Positions 9,194-18,593 are shown, counted from the first letter of the stretch. The stretch is DNA of 56,201 nt from Alphaproteobacteria bacterium (GCA_030614785.1 JAUWTJ010000019.1:1-56201), one strand, 5' to 3'. Numbers and translations: made by a program. The notes: generated from the sequence alone by a model not told the origin.

Positions 9194-9530
9194 AATCAAA
9201 GCCTTCCAGTGCTCGATTTCTTCACGGACTAATGTGATCAACTCCTGTCCTGAAGATGATCATCGCCCGGCCTGCTGTTCCAGCCTCCTGCTATGTGGTG
9301 ATGGTCAGGGACCAGTCAAGTGTTTCAGGGAGGCAAAAATCATCAATGACGGTTGAGTGCTATTGGCTGGATCTTGTGATTTTGCTTGCCTGAGACCCGG
9401 CCATGCCTCTCTTTGCGAGTTCAGGCGCGATAGCCTGTAAATTCTCCATAAAGTGTGCTTTCCTGCTGCTCTGAAAGAAATCGCGCGATAGAACGGCGAT
9501 GCGGATTTGGGGAGTGAGGCTTTGTCTGTG

Positions 9531-10814
9531 ATGGGCGGTCAGGCGAAATCGGTGGTGGCTCGCGGCGTTGCGGCGCTTGTGCTAGCCGGTCTTTTGGGGC
9601 TTTCCGCCGGAGCAGGGATCCCGACGCCGGAAGCCAAAGGGATCATCCTGTCAAAGACTTGTCCGCCTGGCTTTGCCAGGGTCGACGGCAGGACTTGCGA
9701 GTTGCGCTCACTTTATCAGATGTATGCCTCTCTGGAAGATCAGGGCGTCGGTGGATTGAAGACGGGTCTGCCGGAGTTTCGCGATGGGTTCACGCCGCAG
9801 CAGATCGACCTCGGGCGCTATCTCTTTTTTGATCCAATCCTCTCGGTTGATGGCAGTCTGTCCTGTGCGTCGTGTCATGATCCGGAGCTTGGGTTTGGTG
9901 ACGGAAGGGGGCGGTCTGTTGGTGTTACAGGCGAGGAGGTGCCGCGTTCGGCGCCGAGCCTGTGGAATGTCGGCTTCCTCAAGAGTTTCTTCTGGGACGC
10001 GCGGGCTTCGACGCTGGAAGAACAAATGCAGGGACCGCTCTATGCCTCTGGCGAAATGGGCAATACGCGTGACAATCTTCTCGCGACCCTGAAAGCTTCC
10101 CCCGCGTGGCAAAAGCTTTTCGCCGAAGCCTTCAACAGGAACGAGGGCGACATTACCCTTGATGAGATCTACTCAGGGCTCGCTGCCTTTCAGACGAGCC
10201 TGATCTCGCTCAACTCGCGCTATGACCAATATGCCCACGGCTATCATGCGGCGCTGACGCCTGAGGAAATCGAGGGTCTGAATGTCTTCCGCTCCTTCGT
10301 TGCGCGCTGTGCGGAGTGTCATACGCCGCCGCTGTTCACCAACCAGCAGATCGCGGTCCTCGGGACGCCCGAGCCAGCCGGCATGCCGCGTGATATTGGT
10401 GCGGCTGGACCCTTTGAGGATGAGACCATGCGCGGCGGCTTCAAGGTCCCGTCGCTCAGAAATGTGGCAAAAACTGCGCCCTATATGCATTCGGGCCGAT
10501 TCGGGACTTTGCGTGAAACCGTCGAATTTTATACCCAAGGGCGCGGCCATGCGGTGCCCGAGGGCGAGAAACTGAACATCCACTGGCATATCTGGGAGCC
10601 GAAGCTTACGGATGATGAGCTCGACCGGCTGGTCGATTTCCTTGGCACCCTGACCGACGAGAGCTTCACGCCCCGGGAGCCGGCCCGCGTGCCGTCCGGG
10701 CTCACCCCCGGCGGGCGCAAAGCGGCTCCCGATGAGGGGGTTGCAAAGACCGCCGCGATCATCAACTCTTCACGTCAACCGGACCAACACCAAAGAGGGA
10801 AGCAGACGCCATGA
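9531..10814 (+). CDS. Di-heme cytochrome c peroxidase, MauG/CcpA family
   Basis: A 427-residue exported protein with two heme c attachment motifs, CASCH at about 112-116 and CAECH at about 260-264, and the family signature APYMHSGRFGTLRETVEFY in the C-terminal half. These enzymes either reduce hydrogen peroxide or, in MauG, oxidise a partner protein through long-range electron transfer. ATG 9531 is preferred to upstream TTG 9507. Before the first heme there is a short cysteine-bearing module (CPPGFARVDGRTC). The C-terminal tail past the last domain is Pro/Gly-rich and probably disordered. Its stop overlaps the next start by ATGA, tying it to the beta-helix/cytochrome protein. Confidence 0.88.
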   Translation: MGGQAKSVVARGVAALVLAGLLGLSAGAGIPTPEAKGIILSKTCPPGFARVDGRTCELRSLYQMYASLEDQGVGGLKTGLPEFRDGFTPQQIDLGRYLFFDPILSVDGSLSCASCHDPELGFGDGRGRSVGVTGEEVPRSAPSLWNVGFLKSFFWDARASTLEEQMQGPLYASGEMGNTRDNLLATLKASPAWQKLFAEAFNRNEGDITLDEIYSGLAAFQTSLISLNSRYDQYAHGYHAALTPEEIEGLNVFRSFVARCAECHTPPLFTNQQIAVLGTPEPAGMPRDIGAAGPFEDETMRGGFKVPSLRNVAKTAPYMHSGRFGTLRETVEFYTQGRGHAVPEGEKLNIHWHIWEPKLTDDELDRLVDFLGTLTDESFTPREPARVPSGLTPGGRKAAPDEGVAKTAAIINSSRQPDQHQRGKQTP

Positions 10815-12340
10815 ACAAACATGCAAAATGGATCATACCCGCCGTCTCTATTCTCATCGGCGTGCTGATCGGGTTCCTCTTTGCCGGAGATGGCCCGCCG
10901 CGCGAGCAGGTGGTCAATTCCAATCCGCTCATGCGCGGCGGTGAGGGCGCAAGCGGACAGGGAGGCAGTTTTGGCCTCGCGTCCGCCAGCCAGGGCACAC
11001 GCCACGTTATTACAGAAGGCATGTCGATTCAGGACGCAGTCGCTGCCGCAAGCCCCGGCGATGTCATTGAGGTTCACCCCGGCACCTACAAGGAGACGGT
11101 CTATATTGACAAGAACAACATCACCATGACCGGCGTGGTGACCAGGGGCAAATGGCCAACGCTCAATGGCGAGAAGAAACTCAACGATGCCTTCCTTTAT
11201 TCCGGCGACAACATTGTCATCGAGAATTTCAAGATCATGAATTACAAGGGCAATGGCGTCATGGGCCAGGCCGGGAACAATTTTATCATCCGCAACAACT
11301 GGATTATTGATGCCGGTGTATACGGAATTTTTCCAGAGTTTGGCAAGAATGGCATCATCGAGCACAATATCCTGACCGGTATCGAAGACGCGGCGATCTA
11401 TGTCGGTATGTGTGACAATGTTGATGTTCTGCACAACGAGGTCTACGGCAACGTCGCCGGGATCGAGATTGAAAACTCGCGCCATTCCCTCGTCGAAGGC
11501 AACTACACCTACGACAATGCGGGTGGTATCCTGGTTTTCATTACGCCGGGCCTGCCGATCAAGACGAACTATGATGTCATCATCCGCAACAATTTCGTGC
11601 TCAACAACAACCACGAAAACTTTGCTATCCCGGGCTCCATTGTTGCCGGTGTGCCATCGGGAACCGGCGTGATGGTGATGGCGGCTGATGATGTGGTGAT
11701 CGAAAATAATATTATTTCCGGCAATGACAATGTCGGGATCCTGATCACGGATCTGTCGCAGGTGGGCGATGTTTCAGCCGATCCGGGCTCGGAGCCCAAT
11801 CCGGACCGTCTCGTGATCCTCGACAATGTGATGCATTCGAACGGCAACAATCCGATCGGCGAGCTGAAAGCCCTTATGTTGACGCAGATGTCCAGGAGAG
11901 GGCCGGATATTCTTGATACCGGCAAGGGGGTCGATAAATGCATCCACAATGGTGGGCGCTATCGCACGTTCGGTACAGGTAACTACGCACCGTGCAATCA
12001 GGCTGAACTGACCACTGCGAGCATCCAGACCATGACCCTTGATGAACCGGCTCCGGCGTTCAAGATCGAGGCGGAAAATGAAGAGGGTTACAATCGGATC
12101 GTCGGTGAGCGTGCCTTCTTTGCGGTTTGCTCTGGCTGTCATGCCTACAATGTCCTCATGGTCGGCCCGCCGGTCGCCGAAATTCAGGAGGCCTACGAGG
12201 ACGACCCCGAAGGCATCGCTGCCTATATCGCCGAGCCCTACAAGGTTCGTGAAGGCTTTCCGGAAATGCCGCCACAGGCCTATCTGTCGGAGGAAACACG
12301 CCTCGCTGCTGCAAAGCACATGTTGCGGGTGATTGAATAA
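10811..12340 (+). CDS. Parallel beta-helix protein fused to C-terminal cytochrome c
   Basis: A 509-residue protein with an N-terminal uncleaved anchor or signal (helix at about 8-26), so it acts in the periplasm. Residues about 60-360 are a right-handed parallel beta-helix of the NosD/pectate-lyase type, with repeated N-rich turns such as NNIVIEN, NNFIIRNN and DVVIENNIISGN. The last 75 residues form a class I cytochrome c, with CSGCH at about 440-444 and a probable distal Met in FPEMPP near 486. Beta-helix proteins often bind or cut polysaccharide; the attached heme suggests electron exchange with the di-heme peroxidase encoded by the overlapping gene upstream. The fusion is unusual and its function is unknown. 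Confidence 0.85.
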   Translation: MNKHAKWIIPAVSILIGVLIGFLFAGDGPPREQVVNSNPLMRGGEGASGQGGSFGLASASQGTRHVITEGMSIQDAVAAASPGDVIEVHPGTYKETVYIDKNNITMTGVVTRGKWPTLNGEKKLNDAFLYSGDNIVIENFKIMNYKGNGVMGQAGNNFIIRNNWIIDAGVYGIFPEFGKNGIIEHNILTGIEDAAIYVGMCDNVDVLHNEVYGNVAGIEIENSRHSLVEGNYTYDNAGGILVFITPGLPIKTNYDVIIRNNFVLNNNHENFAIPGSIVAGVPSGTGVMVMAADDVVIENNIISGNDNVGILITDLSQVGDVSADPGSEPNPDRLVILDNVMHSNGNNPIGELKALMLTQMSRRGPDILDTGKGVDKCIHNGGRYRTFGTGNYAPCNQAELTTASIQTMTLDEPAPAFKIEAENEEGYNRIVGERAFFAVCSGCHAYNVLMVGPPVAEIQEAYEDDPEGIAAYIAEPYKVREGFPEMPPQAYLSEETRLAAAKHMLRVIE

Positions 12341-12370
12341 AAAAATGAAAAAAGTCCCAGGGAGAATAGA

Positions 12371-14296
12371 GTGAATGACAAGAGCGCCGTCTTGACCGCC
12401 ACAGATGAAGAAATCGCCACGGCGTTGAAGGACGCCAATACCATGTCGCTGATGATGGCGATTGTGCATCTGACTGGCGATCTGTCGGTCATACGTGGTG
12501 ACATCAAGCCCGACTTCGAAGCGGTGCTCGATCCGCAGATGGGGATCACCGAGGCGGCGCAGAAAGAGATCGCTGAAAAGGCGCTCGCGGCGCTTATCGA
12601 TTACCGCGACCGGGGCGGGACGCTGCCGCCGCCGCCGAGCGATGCGGACGTTCTGGAAATGGTGCGCTTTCTGACCGGCCGCGAGGATCTGTCGGAGGAT
12701 TACGTGCCGTTCCTGATGCAGGAGCTTTCGCTGCACGGCGAAGACGCCTATTACCACGCGCCCGTCGCACCCGATGCGCCGGAAAAGAAGGCCGATTTTC
12801 ACACGGTCATCATTGGCGCGGGCATGTCCGGCATTCTTGCGGCGATCAAGCTGAAGGAAGAGGGTCTGCCCTACATCGTCATCGAAAAGAACGAGACGGT
12901 CGGCGGCACCTGGTATGAGAACGACTATCCCGGCTGCCGGGTTGACAGCCCGAACCACAATTATTCCTATTCCTTTGCCCAGAAGGACTGGCCGCAACAT
13001 TTCTCGGACCGCAAGGTGCTGTGGGATTATTTTGAAGAGTGTGCCGACAAGTTCGGCGTGCGGGGCAGCATTCGCTTTAACACCGAAGTGCAACATTCGC
13101 GCTATGACGAGGCGCGCAAGATCTGGCAAGTGACGGTGAAAAATGCCGACGGCTCGGAAGAGCTGCTGGAAGCCAATGCGGTGATCTCTGCCGTCGGGCA
13201 GCTCAGCCGTCCCAAAATGCCCGACATCAAGGGCCTCGGCAGTTTCAACGGTCCGGCGTTCCATTCGGCGGAGTGGGATCACAGCGTCGACCTCAAGGGC
13301 AAGCGCGTCGGCGTTATCGGCACCGGCGCCTCGGTGTTCCAGTTCGTGCCGCATGTGGCGCAAGAGGCCGAGGACATCCGGATCTTCCAGCGCACGCCGC
13401 CGTGGGTGTTCCCGACGCCGGAATACCACGATTATATCGAGCCGGGAAAACACTGGCTGCTCAACAATTACCCGTTCTATGAAAAATGGTTCCGCTTCTC
13501 CATGTTCTGGACCACAGCGGAGGGCCTGCTCGACGGTGTGCGTATCGACCCGAGCTGGAACGACCTGTCGCTGGCGACCAGCGAGATGAACCTTTTTATG
13601 CGCGAGATGTTTACCGCCTATATCCGCGAGACCGTTGGTGACGATGAGGAACTGCTCGCTAAAATCATTCCGCAATATCCCCTCGGCGGCAAACGCTCCC
13701 TGCGCGACGACGGGACATGGCTGCGCACGCTTACCGAGCCGCATGTTCATATCGAGACCGACCCGATTGTCGAGATCGTGCCCGAAGGCATCCGGACCAA
13801 GAGCGGTGAACTGCACGAGTTCGATGTTCTGATCTATGGCACCGGGTTCAACGCCGACAAGTTTCTCTGGCCGATGGATTTCTACGGCGAAGAGGGGCTC
13901 TCCCTGCGCGAACACTGGGACGGCGACCCGCGCGCCTATCTCGGCATCGCCATGCCGAAGTTCCCCAATCTCTTCGTCATGTACGGGCCCAACACCAACA
14001 TCGTGGTCAACGGCTCGATCATCTTCTTCTCCGAATGCGAGATGCGCTATATTCTGGGCTGTCTCAAGCTGCTCGTCGAGGGCGACGAAAAGGCCATGGC
14101 GCCAAGGGAAAGTGTCCATGATGCCTATAATGTGAAGATCGACGAGGGCAACAGGCAGATGGCCTGGGGCGTGCCCGGCGTCGACAGCTGGTACAAGAAC
14201 GACAAGGGCCGCGTCACGCAAAACTGGCCCGGAACCCTGCTGGAATACTGGACCCTGACCAAGGCGCCCGATCCGGCGGACTATGAGTTTAATTGA
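12371..14296 (+). CDS. Baeyer-Villiger-type FAD monooxygenase with N-terminal extension
   Basis: A 641-residue flavoprotein, GTG start with GGGAG six bases before. Residues 1-140 are a helical extension. The FAD-binding GAGMSG is at 149-154, the Baeyer-Villiger fingerprint FNGPAFHSAEW at 292-302 and the NADPH-binding GTGASV near 317. Length and extension resemble 4-hydroxyacetophenone monooxygenase and other long BVMOs, which insert oxygen next to a ketone to give an ester. It is cytoplasmic, having no signal. It lies 30 bases after the beta-helix/cytochrome gene on the same strand, so it is probably in the same operon, although the partner proteins are periplasmic. Substrate cannot be read from sequence. 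Confidence 0.88.
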   Translation: MNDKSAVLTATDEEIATALKDANTMSLMMAIVHLTGDLSVIRGDIKPDFEAVLDPQMGITEAAQKEIAEKALAALIDYRDRGGTLPPPPSDADVLEMVRFLTGREDLSEDYVPFLMQELSLHGEDAYYHAPVAPDAPEKKADFHTVIIGAGMSGILAAIKLKEEGLPYIVIEKNETVGGTWYENDYPGCRVDSPNHNYSYSFAQKDWPQHFSDRKVLWDYFEECADKFGVRGSIRFNTEVQHSRYDEARKIWQVTVKNADGSEELLEANAVISAVGQLSRPKMPDIKGLGSFNGPAFHSAEWDHSVDLKGKRVGVIGTGASVFQFVPHVAQEAEDIRIFQRTPPWVFPTPEYHDYIEPGKHWLLNNYPFYEKWFRFSMFWTTAEGLLDGVRIDPSWNDLSLATSEMNLFMREMFTAYIRETVGDDEELLAKIIPQYPLGGKRSLRDDGTWLRTLTEPHVHIETDPIVEIVPEGIRTKSGELHEFDVLIYGTGFNADKFLWPMDFYGEEGLSLREHWDGDPRAYLGIAMPKFPNLFVMYGPNTNIVVNGSIIFFSECEMRYILGCLKLLVEGDEKAMAPRESVHDAYNVKIDEGNRQMAWGVPGVDSWYKNDKGRVTQNWPGTLLEYWTLTKAPDPADYEFN

Positions 14297-14301
14297 TGGT
14301 G

Positions 14302-14447
14302 TCCTTCTCCCTCCGGGAGAAGGTGCCCCCCAATGCCTTTTGGGGGGCGGATGAGGGGCAATGTTGCAACGCCGCGCTGAGCGTGTTCTGAGTTCGGTCC
14401 CTCACCCGTCAGGCTTCGCCTGCCACCCTCTCCCGGAGGGAGAGGGA
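14302..14447. repeat. Palindromic intergenic repeat, family A copy 1
   Basis: An element of about 146 bases bounded by 24-base near-perfect inverted repeats (14302-14325 and 14424-14447). Each end is itself a hairpin around CTCCCTCCGGGAG. Inside the right end is CCCTCACCCGTCAGGC, also found in the second copy at 20273-20404. Such elements are widespread in alphaproteobacterial genomes between convergent or co-oriented genes; it may also act as a transcriptional brake after the monooxygenase gene. No coding capacity. Confidence 0.85.
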
Positions 14448-14474
14448 CTTGAAAATGACAAGGAGGAATAACCC

Positions 14475-15137
14475 ATGATACTCCACACCGCCGACCTCAG
14501 CCCCTACGCCGCTAAAGTCCGTATGGTGATCTACGCTAAAGGCATCACGGATATCGAGTTTGATCTCGACCCGTCGTTCCGCAAGGGCAAGTTTTCCGAA
14601 GTCTCGCCGCTCGGCCGTATCCCGGCGCTTGATGTCGGGGAGGGTGACATCATCCCCGAGTCAGAAGTGATCTGCGAATATCTTGAGGAAGTTTACCCCG
14701 AGCCATCGCTGCTCGGCGTCGGCGTCAGGCATCGCGCCGAAGTGCGCACCCTCAGCCGCATCGCCGACATCTATCTGCTGAACAACATCTTCCTGGCGTT
14801 GCCCCAGATCAACCGCAAGCACCGCATTGATGCCATCCGCGACATGCTCATGGTCCAGGTCACACGCGGCATGGGCGCGCTGGAGGCTCATATTTGGCCA
14901 AATACGAAAGAAGACGATTTCGCCGCTGGCGACACCATGACCATCGCCGACTGCACTTTGGTCCCGGCGCTGTGGATGTGCCAGAACACCGTCCCCAACC
15001 TTGACGTCCCCAACCCGATCGAGGGCAATGACAAGGTTGCGGCCTACTGGGCAAAGATCCAGAAGAACGCTATTGCTGCAAGGGTGCTGGACGAAATGGA
15101 TCGGGGCCTGAAGGCGCGGCTCGCGGGGACGGAATAG
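14475..15137 (+). CDS. Glutathione S-transferase family protein
   Basis: A 220-residue two-domain GST. The N-terminal thioredoxin fold has SPYAAKVRMVI, where Ser9 is the likely catalytic residue, RIPAL with the cis-proline, and ESEVICEYLEE, the glutathione-binding signature. The C-terminal helical domain carries TIADCTLVPALW, a typical N-capping motif. AAGGAGG precedes the ATG, a strong ribosome site. It follows the monooxygenase after repeat A and may conjugate or reduce products of that pathway, but the repeat between them could separate transcription. General family is secure; the subclass (zeta, stringent starvation-like or other) is not. Confidence 0.85.
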   Translation: MILHTADLSPYAAKVRMVIYAKGITDIEFDLDPSFRKGKFSEVSPLGRIPALDVGEGDIIPESEVICEYLEEVYPEPSLLGVGVRHRAEVRTLSRIADIYLLNNIFLALPQINRKHRIDAIRDMLMVQVTRGMGALEAHIWPNTKEDDFAAGDTMTIADCTLVPALWMCQNTVPNLDVPNPIEGNDKVAAYWAKIQKNAIAARVLDEMDRGLKARLAGTE

Positions 15138-15244
15138 GGGGCTTTGTCCCTTGTACTTTGGAGTTGTATAGAGTAATAGTCATATATCAAAAGTGTTTTT
15201 AGGGTACGATGGGTGGTTAGTTCCCAGACTAGAAGGGATTTTGG

Positions 15245-16801
15245 ATGTCTGTTGACCTGTCTTCTCCAGAAATGGAACGCCTTCTGAGTTTGGTCGAAGA
15301 ATCCGCTCGATCTACGGAAGAAAGTGTAAAACATTTTGTGGAACCAGCACCGGGTACACTCCAACGGGCTACGATCAAGAGGCATCATATAGTTTTTGGA
15401 AGACGTGGATCGGGAAAATCCAGTTTGTTGCATAAGGCAGCTGCTGATCTAACCGTAGATAGACGCCCAATTGCATATGTCAATCTCGAGGCATTTAAGG
15501 GGCACCACTATCCAGATGTTCTGCTGAGCGTACTGATTAAGTCCTTTTCTGAGTTCAAAGAGTGGATGGATACTGCCGCAATCCATCCTGCGACCAAAAC
15601 ATCCTATTGGTCATCACTATTTGGGACGTCTCCTTCGAAAGCAGCGTATCCGAAAAGAAAAGTTAAAGTTCTTTCCGAAAAATTGGACCAGTTCGTCTCG
15701 ACTATGAAAGCGGAACTTACCAGGAAGGATGATGCCGAACTTGTTGTTACTAGTAGTGATCAGGATACTGTTTCGACAGAGGCCGAGGTTAAAGGCGGAG
15801 TAGGCAACAAGTTTGCAAAAATCACATCAAAACTTGGTAGTAAATCGACCAAGAGCCAATCGACTGGGGTTGAGGAAAAGTTTGCTCGCGCCAAGGTGGA
15901 TTTTCTTCATCACCACATATTGGACTATCAAAAATTGTTTGAGGAAATGGCGGAACTTTCTGGAGGTGATTCATTTCTGTTTTTGGACGATCTGTATCAC
16001 ATACGCAGATCTGACCAAGCCAACGTCATTGACTACTTTCACAGGATTGCCAAGGACCACAATCTCTGGCTGAAGGTAGGGACAATTCGACATAGAACGA
16101 GATGGTATGTGCAGGGCGACCCACCAGTGGGCATGAAGATCGGCGATGATGCAGACGAAATTGACTTAGATTTGACACTTGAAAAATACTCGTTGGCCAA
16201 AGAATTTTTGGTCAAGATCCTGACCAACTTTTCGACAGAGACGGAGGTTGGGCCAATAGCCTCATTTCTCACGAGTGGCGCGAGAGATCGTTTAGTCTTG
16301 GCGAGTGGCGGAGTAGCTAGAGATTTCCTCTCAATATTTAGGCGATCAATATCGATTGCACGTGAACGTGGAGGCGGTTATCGAGGGGGTAAGGTTGGTG
16401 CGGAGGACGTCAATGTTGCTGCTGGGGAAAATGACTCATCAAAGCGAGAGGAATTCAATAGGGATACCTCTGAGGACAATAATGATCTCGAGAGCGAGTT
16501 TCAAAAGATCCAAGTATTTTGTCTAAGTAATAACACCAATTGTTTCCTTGTACAGAAGGATTTACGAGGGGATTCGGTTGATCGAATTCATGAATTAGTT
16601 GATTTGAAGTTCATACACCTAGCTCGATCAAGGGTTACAGTACGTACTAGTCCTGGTGTTATTTTTGAGGCCTACATGCTGGATATTAGTCAGTACACAG
16701 GTTCCCGAAAGCGGCGAGATCTAAAGATTGTCGAGTTTTGGAAGGATTCTTCAAGTGACGCATTGCGACAAAAGTCTCTGATCTACTCGCCGGTCGATTG
16801 A
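15245..16801 (+). CDS. Orphan P-loop ATPase, probable acquired gene
   Basis: A 518-residue protein, not recognised as a named family. It has a Walker A motif GRRGSGKSS at about 57-65, a Walker B FLFLDDLYH around 246-254 and a downstream GTIRHRTRW like an AAA/ORC-type sensor. A charged, Ser/Lys-rich linker lies at about 160-215 and the C-terminal 100 residues look like a winged-helix or regulatory domain. Overall it resembles STAND/ORC-like ATPases used as signalling or defence modules. The gene is visibly richer in A and T than its neighbours, stands alone and its 3' end overlaps the convergent U32 gene by 19 bases. These features suggest horizontal acquisition. Defence is a guess. Confidence 0.75.
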   Translation: MSVDLSSPEMERLLSLVEESARSTEESVKHFVEPAPGTLQRATIKRHHIVFGRRGSGKSSLLHKAAADLTVDRRPIAYVNLEAFKGHHYPDVLLSVLIKSFSEFKEWMDTAAIHPATKTSYWSSLFGTSPSKAAYPKRKVKVLSEKLDQFVSTMKAELTRKDDAELVVTSSDQDTVSTEAEVKGGVGNKFAKITSKLGSKSTKSQSTGVEEKFARAKVDFLHHHILDYQKLFEEMAELSGGDSFLFLDDLYHIRRSDQANVIDYFHRIAKDHNLWLKVGTIRHRTRWYVQGDPPVGMKIGDDADEIDLDLTLEKYSLAKEFLVKILTNFSTETEVGPIASFLTSGARDRLVLASGGVARDFLSIFRRSISIARERGGGYRGGKVGAEDVNVAAGENDSSKREEFNRDTSEDNNDLESEFQKIQVFCLSNNTNCFLVQKDLRGDSVDRIHELVDLKFIHLARSRVTVRTSPGVIFEAYMLDISQYTGSRKRRDLKIVEFWKDSSSDALRQKSLIYSPVD

Positions 16802-18465
16802 TCTGGTCGCGCAGCTGAATCCATCATCTTCATCCCATCCACTTCCAGCTTCTCACCCTGCTTTTTCTTCGCCAGGATCTCCCGCGCCTTGCCATAGGCC
16901 GGGTCGTGCCAGAAGACGAGGCAGCCGTTGCAGCCTTTGCCGCAGCAGCCTTCGACGCCGAAGCGGGGGGATTTGAAGCTGCGGCGTTTTTCTTCTGTGG
17001 CGCCCAGCGCGTCTTGCAGTTTTTCGCGGGCGCGGGCGTAGTTGCCCTCGTCGCCGACACCCAGCTCGATGCGGTGTTCCGCCGTATCGGCTTTGAGCCG
17101 CGCCCATTCTTCTTCTGACAGCGCCCTTTCCTTGCGGATGACGGTCAGGGGCGGGAAGTCGCGCTTCAGGCTCTCGATGTCTTCCTGATCGAAGAGGGCG
17201 AAGGGGATGCGGATCACCGGCTTTGGCCCGGCGTTAACGCTCGCGGTGATCTTGCCCGTCGTTATGTCTTCATACTCATAGAGCCGGAGCAGCATGGTCT
17301 CGCGGCGTTTCGGCGGGACAAACTCCAGCACCTCGCCGGCGACCAGTTTGTTCTTCACCTCCATCAGGAAGGCGTCTTCGGTGACTTCGAGAATGGTTCC
17401 GGCAAATTCCCAGTCGGCCAGTGTGCCGGTGTGGTCATAACCGTGCGCATGGTTGGTCAGGCGGCCCTCGTGGAAGGCATAGGTATAGCCGCGATTGGCG
17501 ACCTTATTGAGTTCATCCATGTAGGGCTCGAACGACCAGCCATCGGGGTCGGCGTACCAGTCGTCGATGGCCATGCGGTAGGCGCGCGCGACGGTGGCGA
17601 CATAATAGGGGCTCTTGCCGCGGCCCTCGACCTTGAGGCTGTCGATGCCGATTTTGAGATAGTCCTCAAGCTTGGGCATGATGCACAGGTCTTTGGAATT
17701 CAGGATATAGGAGCCGCGTTCGTCCTCCTCGATGGGCAGGAGATCGCCGGGGCGGTGCTCTTCTTCCAGCAGGAATTCAAACAGGCCCATGTTCTCGTCG
17801 GTGAGCTCAAGCTCTTTCACCGTGCCGTCGTTGAGGCGCAGATGCACCTTGTAGTTCCAGCGACACGAATTGGCGCAGGCCCCCTGATTGGCGCCGCGCT
17901 CGGCCATGAAGTTGGACAGGAGACAGCGCCCTGAATAGGTCATGCACATGGTGCCGTGAACGAAGGCCTCGAGCTTGATGTCGGGGCACTTGTCGCGGAT
18001 CTCGGCGAGCTCTTCGTAGGAGACTTCGCGGCCGAGCACGCACAGCTTCGCGCCCTGATCCTGCCAGAATTTCACCGACTGCCACGAACAGACATTGGCC
18101 TGGGTCGAGACATGCAGCTCGATCTCCGGGGCGGCCTGTTTGACAAACATGAAGACGCCGGGGTCGGCGACGATCAGCCCGTCCGGCTTTACCCTGCGCA
18201 CGGTCTCGACATAGTGCGGCAGCTTGTCGATGTCCTTGTTGTGGGAAAACAGATTGAGCGTCAGGTAAACCTTCTTGCCGTGGGCATGGGCGAACTCGAT
18301 GCCCTCGACAACATCCTCGAGCGTGAAGTCCGACTTGGTCCGCAGCGACATATCCGGGGTTCCCAGATAAACCGCATCGGCGCCATAAAGCACCGCCATC
18401 CGCAGTTTTGCGAGACTGCCTGCGGGCATCAGGAGTTCGGACTTCTTTATACTTTCCACGGTCAT
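16783..18465 (-). CDS. trhP: U32 family protein, TrhP (YegQ) type
   Basis: A 560-residue protein that follows E. coli TrhP closely: opening ELLMPAGSLAKLR, GADAVYLG, then the signature HGTMCMTYSGRCLLSNFM with Cys residues in CANSCRWNY, and SLKVEGRGKSPYYVA. TrhP takes part in 5-hydroxyuridine formation at position 34 of tRNAs; its cysteines bind an iron-sulfur cluster or related cofactor. The C-terminus is longer than in E. coli and ends with a Cys cluster (CCGKGCNGC, about 507-515). The ATG at 18465 is chosen; the frame extends further upstream but only through repeat family B DNA. Role in tRNA modification is from homology. Confidence 0.8.
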   Translation of the reverse strand: MTVESIKKSELLMPAGSLAKLRMAVLYGADAVYLGTPDMSLRTKSDFTLEDVVEGIEFAHAHGKKVYLTLNLFSHNKDIDKLPHYVETVRRVKPDGLIVADPGVFMFVKQAAPEIELHVSTQANVCSWQSVKFWQDQGAKLCVLGREVSYEELAEIRDKCPDIKLEAFVHGTMCMTYSGRCLLSNFMAERGANQGACANSCRWNYKVHLRLNDGTVKELELTDENMGLFEFLLEEEHRPGDLLPIEEDERGSYILNSKDLCIMPKLEDYLKIGIDSLKVEGRGKSPYYVATVARAYRMAIDDWYADPDGWSFEPYMDELNKVANRGYTYAFHEGRLTNHAHGYDHTGTLADWEFAGTILEVTEDAFLMEVKNKLVAGEVLEFVPPKRRETMLLRLYEYEDITTGKITASVNAGPKPVIRIPFALFDQEDIESLKRDFPPLTVIRKERALSEEEWARLKADTAEHRIELGVGDEGNYARAREKLQDALGATEEKRRSFKSPRFGVEGCCGKGCNGCLVFWHDPAYGKAREILAKKKQGEKLEVDGMKMMDSAARPDQSTGE

Positions 18466-18492
18466 TCGCCTGCCACTTGCTCTTTCTACAAA

Positions 18493-18593
18493 CCTCACCC
18501 TGAGGGACCGCGAAGCGGTCGTCTCGAAGGGCAAAGCCCGGATATCCGCCATGCCTCCTTCGAGGCTCGCTCCGCTCGCACCTCAGGATGAGG
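18493..18593. repeat. Palindromic intergenic repeat, family B copy 1
   Basis: About 100 bases with complementary ends (CCTCACCCTGAGG and CCTCAGGATGAGG) and an inner hairpin CCGCGAAGCGG. It includes TGCCATGCCTCCTTCGAG, also found in the copy at 44764-44869. It lies between the divergent U32 and GNAT-like genes and produces a spurious N-terminal extension of the U32 frame. Confidence 0.85.

Noticed and set aside
10775-11614. 279-codon minus-strand frame
   Set aside because: Antisense to the beta-helix region; the Asp/Val-rich sequence mirrors the repeated Asn codons of the true gene.
11774-14221. 815-codon open frame on the minus strand
   Set aside because: It is fully antisense to the beta-helix/cytochrome and BVMO genes, which have unmistakable motifs. 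High GC content makes long antisense frames common, and the translation has no recognisable domain.
18466-18552. N-terminal extension of the U32 protein
   Set aside because: It is encoded by repeat family B DNA and is absent from the family; the start with MTVESIKKSELL is used instead.
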